Of a DNA stretch of 51,729 nucleotides, positions 46,447 through 51,729 are shown in pieces. The position numbers and the translations under genes are program-made. The notes below the pieces were generated by a model. It did not search any database. It was given only the letters and a program-made list of their open reading frames with translations, and was not told the origin of the DNA. Position 1 is the stretch's first letter. Each line of letters starts with the position of its first letter. The stretch spans positions 1 to 51,729 of the forward strand of contig CAISHO010000141.1 in NCBI GenBank assembly GCA_903885165.1, in the 5' to 3' direction. Source of the stretch: an uncultured Nitrosomonadales bacterium. GTDB taxonomy: Bacteria > Pseudomonadota > Gammaproteobacteria > Burkholderiales > Gallionellaceae.

Positions 46447-47559
46447 TTAAAGAAAATACTCGGGTGCGGCGCAAGCCAAATTAAAGGTGTCGGCAATAGC
46501 CGGGCAAGTGATTTGCCCTTCTGTTATGTTTAGTCCCGAACGCAGCGATGAATTCTCTCGCAGTGCCTGACGCCAGCCCTTGTTTGCCAGTTGTAACACA
46601 TAGGGCAAGGTTGCGTTGGTTAATGCCAGCGTCGAGGTGCGCGGCACGCAGCCCGGCATATTCGCGACGGCATAGTGAATAATACCATCGATGCTGTAAA
46701 CCGGATTTTCATGGGTGGTCGGATGCGTGGTCTCGACGCAGCCACCCTGATCCACCGCAACGTCGACTATGACAGACCCCGGTTGCATTAGTTTCAAGTC
46801 ATCACGTTGTATCAGTTTAGGCGCGGCGGCACCGGGAATCAGCACGCCACCGATCACCAGATCAGCCGTCGTGAGCTGATCTAGCAGGTTGTGCCGGGTG
46901 GAGTACAGCGTTGTGACGTTGGCAGGCAGCGTCTGAGCGAGATGGCGTAGGCGTTCTAGCGATAAATCGAGCAGACTGACGCGCGCGCCCATACCTGCGG
47001 CGATACGTGCGGCATTGCTTCCCACCACACCGCCGCCCAGAATGACCACATGCGCGGGTGCAACTCCGGGAACGCCACCTAGCAATACACCGCGTCCGCC
47101 GTACAGTTTTTCCAGATATTTTGCACCTTCCTGCACCGCTATACGGCCTGCTACTTCTGACATCGGAGTGAGCAAAGGCAACTCGCCGGATGGCTGTGTG
47201 ACGGTCTCATAGGCAATACAAGTTGCACCGGAGTCCAGATGAGCTTGTGTTAGTTCACGGTCTGCCGCGAAATGGAAATAGGTGAAAATAGTCTGAGCTG
47301 CACGCAAGTGACGCCATTCTGCGCGTAGTGGTTCCTTGACCTTGATGATCAAATCCGCCGCTGCCCAGACCGCCTCTGCATCGCTGGCAATCTGAGCGCC
47401 GGCGGTGAGATATTGATCATCGCTAAAGCCGCTGCCCAGACCCGCGCCTGCCTCTACCCGGACGTCGTGACCTGCCGCCACCAGCGACGCGACCCCTGAC
47501 GGGACAACAGAGACGCGGTATTCGTTCGTCTTGATCTCTTTGGGTACGCCGATGATCAT
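46447..47559 (-). CDS. ald: Alanine dehydrogenase
   Basis: A 370-residue NAD-dependent enzyme converting L-alanine to pyruvate and ammonia or the reverse. The N-terminus IIGVPKEIKTNEYRVSVVPSG contains the pyruvate-contacting Arg, KVKEPLRAEW carries the catalytic Lys, and the NAD fold has VVILGGGVVGSNAARIAAGMGA. VDVAVDQGGCVETTHPTTHENPVY is the conserved second signature. The dioxygenase gene ends 13 bp upstream on the same strand, so they are probably co-transcribed. Confidence 0.95.
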   Translation of the reverse strand: MIIGVPKEIKTNEYRVSVVPSGVASLVAAGHDVRVEAGAGLGSGFSDDQYLTAGAQIASDAEAVWAAADLIIKVKEPLRAEWRHLRAAQTIFTYFHFAADRELTQAHLDSGATCIAYETVTQPSGELPLLTPMSEVAGRIAVQEGAKYLEKLYGGRGVLLGGVPGVAPAHVVILGGGVVGSNAARIAAGMGARVSLLDLSLERLRHLAQTLPANVTTLYSTRHNLLDQLTTADLVIGGVLIPGAAAPKLIQRDDLKLMQPGSVIVDVAVDQGGCVETTHPTTHENPVYSIDGIIHYAVANMPGCVPRTSTLALTNATLPYVLQLANKGWRQALRENSSLRSGLNITEGQITCPAIADTFNLACAAPEYFL

Positions 47560-47572
47560 ATTAGATCCTTAT

Positions 47573-48325
47573 TCATTCATTAGATATTGGCGGTAATTCT
47601 TCCAGAAATCCGCCCGAGCGGAAGGTCAATACCAGCGTGTCACGGTGTCCGCTTTCTGCGGTCGGTTGGATGGGCGTGGACTCATGGATGACGCGCTGAT
47701 CGTCCAGCATCAACAGGGTCCAGGGTTCGCTTAAAGTGAAGCGTTGCCCGTTCGGTCCGTCGGCCTCAAAGATACGGCTCTCGCCCCCGCTGACTTTTTC
47801 GCGGGCAACTAACAAGATGGCAACGAAATCCACGCCGTCGCGATGCGCGCCTTCCGGTGTCGGACGTCCGATGCCATTGCTGGTGTCGATGCGGAACTGA
47901 TGGGCTTCCACATACCAGGGTTGTTCGCCTTTCACCGCCGAGCAGATGCGGCAGAGGTACTGTAAAAGCTCAGTCCAGACAGGTTTCGCGACCGTTTCGG
48001 TTGTCATCGGCTCGAACAAGCGGTGCATGCCGCCGTGTAGCGCGTTGTAGGCCAGCGGCTGGTAATGCGCGCGATGTGTCACCTGCGCAACTTGTTCACC
48101 CTCAACGACAAAACAGGAATGACGTCGTCTGCGGTAATGACCTCCATCTTTGAGAAATAGATCAGGCGGCAAGGCGTCCCAGTCGGCTTTGATGGATTCT
48201 AGTGCAGGCAATTCGACCAGGGTGGCGACGTCGGATTGTCCAAGTACGCCATAGCCTTGAGATTTCAGCGCGTCGACCAGTTGCGAGGGGCGAATACAGG
48301 TGGGGGTGAGGACGGTGATGGTCAT
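47573..48325 (-). CDS. 2-oxoglutarate/Fe(II) dioxygenase of the 2OG-Fe_Oxy_2 (PF10014) type
   Basis: A 250-residue non-heme iron oxygenase. The iron triad is visible: His-x-Asp in GAHRDGVDFVAILLVA and a distal His in MLDDQRVIHESTPIQP; the Arg for 2-oxoglutarate would be in the C-terminal GHRDTLVLTFRSGG. This family includes free L-amino-acid hydroxylases such as the Bacillus isoleucine 4-hydroxylase. Position 13 bp before alanine dehydrogenase supports an amino-acid substrate, by inference. ATG start; the 290 bp upstream separate it from the metX leader. Confidence 0.85.
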   Translation of the reverse strand: MTITVLTPTCIRPSQLVDALKSQGYGVLGQSDVATLVELPALESIKADWDALPPDLFLKDGGHYRRRRHSCFVVEGEQVAQVTHRAHYQPLAYNALHGGMHRLFEPMTTETVAKPVWTELLQYLCRICSAVKGEQPWYVEAHQFRIDTSNGIGRPTPEGAHRDGVDFVAILLVAREKVSGGESRIFEADGPNGQRFTLSEPWTLLMLDDQRVIHESTPIQPTAESGHRDTLVLTFRSGGFLEELPPISNE

Positions 48326-48616
48326 GGTGGGATGTGCATCGAGAGCGAAACGCCGATTTTACGCCTGTGTTTGAGGGGGATGGTGTAAATCGAGTTGATC
48401 ATAAAATTATCGTGGCTAAATTCCCGGAACTGCGTCGGTGATAAGGTGTTTGCGCTACTAATTCGGCGTGAATTTAATCATTGCCAGCCGTGTCGCGTTA
48501 AATTTTTTTGCTGTAGACCTTGCAGGCAAATTGACAGCGCGGAATAAAACGCGGAAACTTCACTCTGTGCCGATTTGACATCAGCTTGCGGGGCACGGAC
48601 AGGATGGAGGGAAACC
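48326..48616. other. Gene-free spacer between the dioxygenase gene and the metX leader
   Basis: No gene or RNA family is recognised. Two TTGACA -35-like hexamers lie at 48531-48536 and 48575-48580, but neither has a convincing -10 at the right distance. An A/T-rich patch (48498-48509) lies farther left. The promoter for the metX leader and the one for the minus-strand dioxygenase gene must be here. Confidence 0.4.
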
Positions 48617-48679
48617 ATGTTTCACTCTCCTGTTAAAACATACCAGCTAAAGCGAGGACACCCGTTTTGGCTAAGCTAA
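48617..48679 (+). CDS. Possible 20-codon leader peptide of metX
   Basis: A short frame begins with ATG at 48617 preceded by an excellent GGAGGG (48606-48611) at 5-base spacing and ends with TAA at 48677-48679, inside the loop/right arm of the terminator hairpin that precedes metX. The peptide begins [14 protein letters not shown] and contains no run of Met codons. Its stop position relative to the terminator is what transcription attenuation by translation would need. It may also be a chance frame overlapping an RNA structure. Not previously known to me. Confidence 0.35.
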   Translation: MFHSPVKTYQLKRGHPFWLS

Positions 48680-48693
48680 ACGGGTTTTCTTTT
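48660..48693 (+). terminator. Intrinsic terminator (attenuator) directly upstream of metX
   Basis: An 8-bp stem ACCCGTTT (48660-48667) / AAACGGGT (48678-48685) with a 10-base loop and the run TTTTCTTTT (48685-48693). It ends where the metX ribosome site begins (GGAG 48694-48697). No gene ends just upstream, so its job is probably conditional control of metX. Upstream, ACAGGA (48599-48604) can pair with TCCTGT (48628-48633) and ATGTTT (48617-48622) with AAACAT (48636-48641), an H-type pseudoknot arrangement. Confidence 0.65.
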
Positions 48694-48702
48694 GGAGTTT
48701 TC

Positions 48703-49824
48703 TTGGTTACTTCTTCTGTAGGCATCGTCCAGGCGCAGCGAGCGCTATTTGACACACCGTTGACGTTTCGTAGCGGCGCGATATTGCCGCGCTATGAGCT
48801 GATGTATGAAACTTATGGCACGCTCAACGCCGATAATTCCAACGCCATCCTGATCTGTCATGCCTTGTCCGGCCATCACCACGTGGCGGGTTACTACGCG
48901 GACGATGAGAATAATGTCGGCTGGTGGGACAACATGGTCGGTCCCGGCAAGCCGATGGACACGGACAAATTTTTTATCATCGGCCTGAATAATCTGGGCG
49001 GTTGTCACGGTTCGACCGGCCCGTCCTCGATCAATCCTGAAACCGGTAAGCCTTATGGCGCGAGTTTTCCAGTGATCACGGTGGAAGACTGGGTCGAATC
49101 TCAGGCGCGTCTGGCTGATTATCTCGGGATCAAGCAATTTGCTGCGGTGATCGGCGGCAGTTTAGGCGGGATGCAGGCCTTGCAGTGGTCACTGGCTTAT
49201 CCGGATCGGGTGCGTCACGTGTTGGCCATCGCCAGTGCGCCACGCCTCACCGCACAGAACATCGCGTTTAACGATGTAGCGCGCAATGCGATTCTCACGG
49301 ATCCTGATTTTCACGGCGGCGACTATTATCAGCACGGCGTGGTGCCGACGCGGGGGCTGCGCCTGGCGCGTATGTTGGGACACATCACCTATCTGTCGGA
49401 CGATGCGATGGCGGATAAGTTTGGCCGCAAGCTGCGCACCGAACAATACAATTACGGTTACGAGGTGGAATTTCAGATCGAATCCTATCTGCGTTATCAG
49501 GGCGATAAGTTTGCGGCGTATTTCGACGCCAACACCTATCTGTTGATGACCAAAGCGCTGGACTATTTCGACCCGGCCCATGAATGCGGCGGTGATCTGA
49601 ACCGTGCGTTTGCGAAGGCTAGGTCCGATTTTCTAGTGATCTCGTTTACCACCGACTGGCGCTTTTCGCCGCAGCGCTCGCGCGAAATTGTGCGTCCCCT
49701 GCTGCACAACAAACGTCAGGTCAGCTACGCGGAAATTACCTCCAATCACGGGCACGACTCGTTCCTGATGGAACATCCGCATTATTTCGATGTGGTTCGC
49801 GCCTACCTCGGCAACGTGAGGTAA
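48703..49824 (+). CDS. metX: Homoserine O-acyltransferase MetX
   Basis: A 373-residue alpha/beta-hydrolase-fold enzyme activating homoserine for methionine synthesis by acetylation (or succinylation in some MetX). The nucleophile is in [14 protein letters not shown]; the aspartate and histidine of the triad are in FTTDWRFSP and [33 protein letters not shown] is conserved. The frame extends 12 codons upstream, but TTG at 48703 follows GGAG (48694-48697) at 5-base spacing and gives the family start VTSSVGIV. metW follows after 4 bp and is its usual partner. Confidence 0.93.
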   Translation: MVTSSVGIVQAQRALFDTPLTFRSGAILPRYELMYETYGTLNADNSNAILICHALSGHHHVAGYYADDENNVGWWDNMVGPGKPMDTDKFFIIGLNNLGGCHGSTGPSSINPETGKPYGASFPVITVEDWVESQARLADYLGIKQFAAVIGGSLGGMQALQWSLAYPDRVRHVLAIASAPRLTAQNIAFNDVARNAILTDPDFHGGDYYQHGVVPTRGLRLARMLGHITYLSDDAMADKFGRKLRTEQYNYGYEVEFQIESYLRYQGDKFAAYFDANTYLLMTKALDYFDPAHECGGDLNRAFAKARSDFLVISFTTDWRFSPQRSREIVRPLLHNKRQVSYAEITSNHGHDSFLMEHPHYFDVVRAYLGNVR

Positions 49825-49828
49825 CTAA

Positions 49829-50443
49829 ATGATTAATAAAGAGATTGTAAGATTGGCTGCAGAGCGTCCGGATTTTGAGGCGATCGCCGCTTGGATACCT
49901 AAAGGCGCATCTGTACTGGATCTGGGCTGCGGCGATGGCAGTTTGTTGCGTTATTTGAAAGAGACGCGCGCGATACGGGGTTATGGCGTCGAGATTAGCG
50001 ACATTGATATTGTCTCTTGCATCGCAAACGGGGTGAATGTGATACAGAATGATCTGGATGCCGGGCTTTCCGATTTTGAAGACGGCGCGTTTGATTTCGT
50101 CATTCTCTCGCAGACCCTGCAAGCGACCCGTCATACCGAGGCGCTGATACAGGAAATGTTACGCGTCGGCCGTGAAGGGGTCGTCAGTTTTCCCAATTTC
50201 GGTTACTGGAAAAGTCGTCTGAACGTGTTGATGGGCAATATGCCGGTGTCCAGCGAATTACCCTATCAATGGTATGACACGCCGAACGTTCATCTTTGTA
50301 CGTTGAATGACTTCGAGAGCTTTTGCCGCAAGTACTGTGTGTCGGTCACCGCGCGCAGCGTGATGACAGGAGGGGGTGAAGTCGGCTTCCTGCCTAATCT
50401 CTTGGGCAGTACAGCGGTTTATCGCTTTCAGCGCGGAGTATGA
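49829..50443 (+). CDS. metW: MetW, methionine biosynthesis partner of MetX (methyltransferase fold)
   Basis: A 204-residue protein with a SAM-methyltransferase-like fold: ASVLDLGCGDGSLLRYLKE and FDFVILSQTLQATRHTEALI. The MetW family (PF07021) forms a complex with MetX and is needed for its acyltransferase activity in several proteobacteria; catalytic methylation has not been shown. FPNFGYWKSRLNVLMGNMPV is the family signature. Four bases after metX; its stop overlaps the transporter start (ATGA). Confidence 0.94.
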   Translation: MINKEIVRLAAERPDFEAIAAWIPKGASVLDLGCGDGSLLRYLKETRAIRGYGVEISDIDIVSCIANGVNVIQNDLDAGLSDFEDGAFDFVILSQTLQATRHTEALIQEMLRVGREGVVSFPNFGYWKSRLNVLMGNMPVSSELPYQWYDTPNVHLCTLNDFESFCRKYCVSVTARSVMTGGGEVGFLPNLLGSTAVYRFQRGV

Positions 50444-51702
50444 GCGTCGTCGGGCAGTTATTCACCCGACGCATGCTGATCTGCGTATTTACCGGGTTTT
50501 CCTCCGGTCTGCCCTTGTATCTGTTGTTCAATCTGGTACCCGCCTGGCTGCGCAGCGAGCATGTGGATCTTAAAACCATCGGCTTGTTCGCACTGATTCA
50601 ATTCCCCTACACCTGGAAATTCTTCTGGTCGCCGCTGCTCGACCGTTATGCGCTGCCGATGCTGGGGCGACGACGCGGCTGGATGGCGCTGACGCAAATC
50701 GGGCTGCTGGCCATCATCGCCGGAATGGGCGGATTTTCACCGGTCTCGCAACTGGCCACCATCGCCTGGTGTGCGACGCTGCTGGCGGTGCTGGGTGCGA
50801 CGCAGGATATCGTGCTCGATGCTTACCGGCGCGAGTTGCTGTCGGACGCTGAACTTGGGCTGGGTAATGCGGTGCACGTCAATGCCTATCGCATCGCGGG
50901 GCTGGTGCCCGGTTCCTTGTCGCTGATCCTGGCGGATTTCATGCCCTGGAGCACGGTGTTTATTATTACCGCGCTGTTCATGTTGCCGGGCATTGCCATG
51001 ACGCTGGTGGTGAAAGAGCCAAATCTGTCTGCCGCACCCAAAACGCTGCGTGAGGCGGTCATCGAGCCGTTTCGTGAATTTATCAACCGGCAGGGCTGGC
51101 GCAGTGCTTTGTTTATACTGGCTTTTTTGCTTTTCTATAAGTTGGGCGACAGCATGTGCACGGCGTTGGCCACACCGTTCTATCTGGACATGGGTTTTTC
51201 CAAATCCGACATCGGCCTGATCGCTAAGAACGCGGGGCTATGGCCGTCGGTGATCGGCGGGATGTTAGGCGGTTTGTGGATGGTGAAAATCGGCATCAAC
51301 CGTGCGCTGTGGCTGTTCGGCGTGGTGCAGGTCGTGGCGATCTTCGGTTTCGCGTGGTTGGCGTCTATCGGTCATCATCTTGAGATTGGTGCGCTGGAGC
51401 GCACGCAATTGGCTATCGTGATCAGTCTGGAAGCGCTGGGTGTCGGGTTGGGGACGGTGGCTTTCGTCGCCTTTATCGCGCGAACCACCCATCCGGCTTA
51501 CACCGCGACGCAATTCGCGCTGTTCACCAGTTTAATGGCGATGCCGCGCACTTTTGCCAATGCCGCCACCGGCTGGCTGGTCGAGTCGATAGGCTGGAGC
51601 GGATTTTTCCTGCTGTGCGCGGTGCTGGCCATTCCCGGCATGTTACTGCTGCTCAAGGTCGCACCCTGGAATGAAAAGCATGGGGGTCAGGTCTTGCATT
51701 AA
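50440..51702 (+). CDS. ampG: AmpG-family muropeptide (MFS) transporter
   Basis: A 420-residue MFS permease with twelve predicted helices. The segments VFTGFSSGLPLYLLFNLVPAW, PYTWKFFWSPLLDRYALPMLG and TQDIVLDAYRRELL are AmpG signatures. AmpG imports GlcNAc-anhydroMurNAc peptides for cell-wall recycling. It overlaps metW by 4 bases. Its last residues (GGQVLH and the stop) are encoded by a perfect palindrome at 51685-51729, so the original C-terminus was probably different after about KVAPWNEKHG. No ampC, ampD or nagZ lies in the window. Confidence 0.92.
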   Translation: MSVVGQLFTRRMLICVFTGFSSGLPLYLLFNLVPAWLRSEHVDLKTIGLFALIQFPYTWKFFWSPLLDRYALPMLGRRRGWMALTQIGLLAIIAGMGGFSPVSQLATIAWCATLLAVLGATQDIVLDAYRRELLSDAELGLGNAVHVNAYRIAGLVPGSLSLILADFMPWSTVFIITALFMLPGIAMTLVVKEPNLSAAPKTLREAVIEPFREFINRQGWRSALFILAFLLFYKLGDSMCTALATPFYLDMGFSKSDIGLIAKNAGLWPSVIGGMLGGLWMVKIGINRALWLFGVVQVVAIFGFAWLASIGHHLEIGALERTQLAIVISLEALGVGLGTVAFVAFIARTTHPAYTATQFALFTSLMAMPRTFANAATGWLVESIGWSGFFLLCAVLAIPGMLLLLKVAPWNEKHGGQVLH

Positions 51703-51729
51703 CACATTGTGTTAATGCAAGACCTGACC
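51685..51729. repeat. Perfect 21-bp inverted repeat at the ampG 3' end, reaching the window edge
   Basis: Arms 51685-51705 and 51709-51729 are exact reverse complements with an ATT loop; the element may continue past the window. The motif (GGTCAGGTCTTGCA and its complement TGCAAGACCTGACC) resembles palindromic repeats I associate with REP/IS200-like tyrosine transposases in proteobacteria. The ampG stop lies inside the left arm. Confidence 0.85.

Noticed and set aside
48599-48660. Annotation as a SAM-I, SAM-II or SAH riboswitch
   Set aside because: The conserved cores of these classes are not matched; only topology and position fit, so it is reported as an unassigned leader.

Overview
The window looks like about 52 kb of origin-proximal chromosome from a betaproteobacterium, most likely of the Nitrosomonadales/Gallionellaceae type. 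This rests on three things: gene order (parA-parB directly followed by the atp operon, then glmU-glmS; a DUF971-ubiE-Tim44-ubiJ-ubiB set; rsmI/lpoA-yraN-diaA-dolP; metX-metW), family types such as the proteobacterial GshA (PF08886 type), and moderate GC. Genus is a guess. No rRNA, tRNA, CRISPR array, prophage or complete insertion sequence was recognised.

Layout. 1-8.4 kb: end of parA, parB, then atpIBEFHAGDC with an intrinsic terminator. 8.5-12.6 kb: glmU, glmS and a broken orphan ParA-type gene. 12.6-22.5 kb (minus strand): ubiB, ubiJ, a Tim44-like protein, a small membrane protein, an RluA-type pseudouridine synthase with a tiny Cys-rich partner, yjdM, a ParE/antitoxin pair, ubiE, DUF971, hldC (rfaE2), dolP, diaA, yraN and lpoA. 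rsmI starts on the opposite strand at the very next base. 22.5-25.8 kb: rsmI, a two-domain kinase-like/P-loop protein, and a Ser/Thr protein kinase. 25.9-32.7 kb: a stress and metal island. 32.8-37.3 kb (minus): purU, a methyltransferase, a glutaredoxin-like protein, murI and ybiT. 37.8-44.3 kb (plus): gshA, apbE, a regulatory-looking PTS (EIIA, HPr, EI) and a photolyase. 44.3-48.3 kb (minus): Prc protease, alanine dehydrogenase and a 2OG-Fe dioxygenase. 48.6-51.7 kb (plus): a structured leader, metX, metW and an AmpG-like transporter.

The most interesting part is the island at 25.9-32.7 kb. A minus-strand pair encodes an ECF sigma factor and its NrsF-type membrane anti-sigma factor. Downstream of the divergent junction lie two plus-strand operons: exported MsrB (Tat signal), DipZ and exported MsrA; then a DUF2282 peptide, its DUF692 (MNIO) maturase, a DUF2063 partner and DoxX. 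Each operon is preceded by the same promoter-like signature, GTAACC-N16-CGAA. Both Msr enzymes lack the usual resolving cysteine, which points to direct reduction by the DipZ thioredoxin-like domain. The picture is one regulon joining periplasmic methionine-sulfoxide repair to a bufferin-type copper-binding RiPP pathway.

The second theme is small repeats that have entered gene ends. A dispersed palindromic element supplies the last ~42 residues of MsrB and recurs before the photolyase gene. A perfect 21-bp inverted repeat at the window edge supplies the last residues and stop of the AmpG-like gene. A long nested palindromic repeat sits before gshA. Degenerate 7-base-period tracts occur in several intergenic and coding places. 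A compact leader before metX (short ORF, possible pseudoknot, intrinsic terminator) looks like an attenuator.
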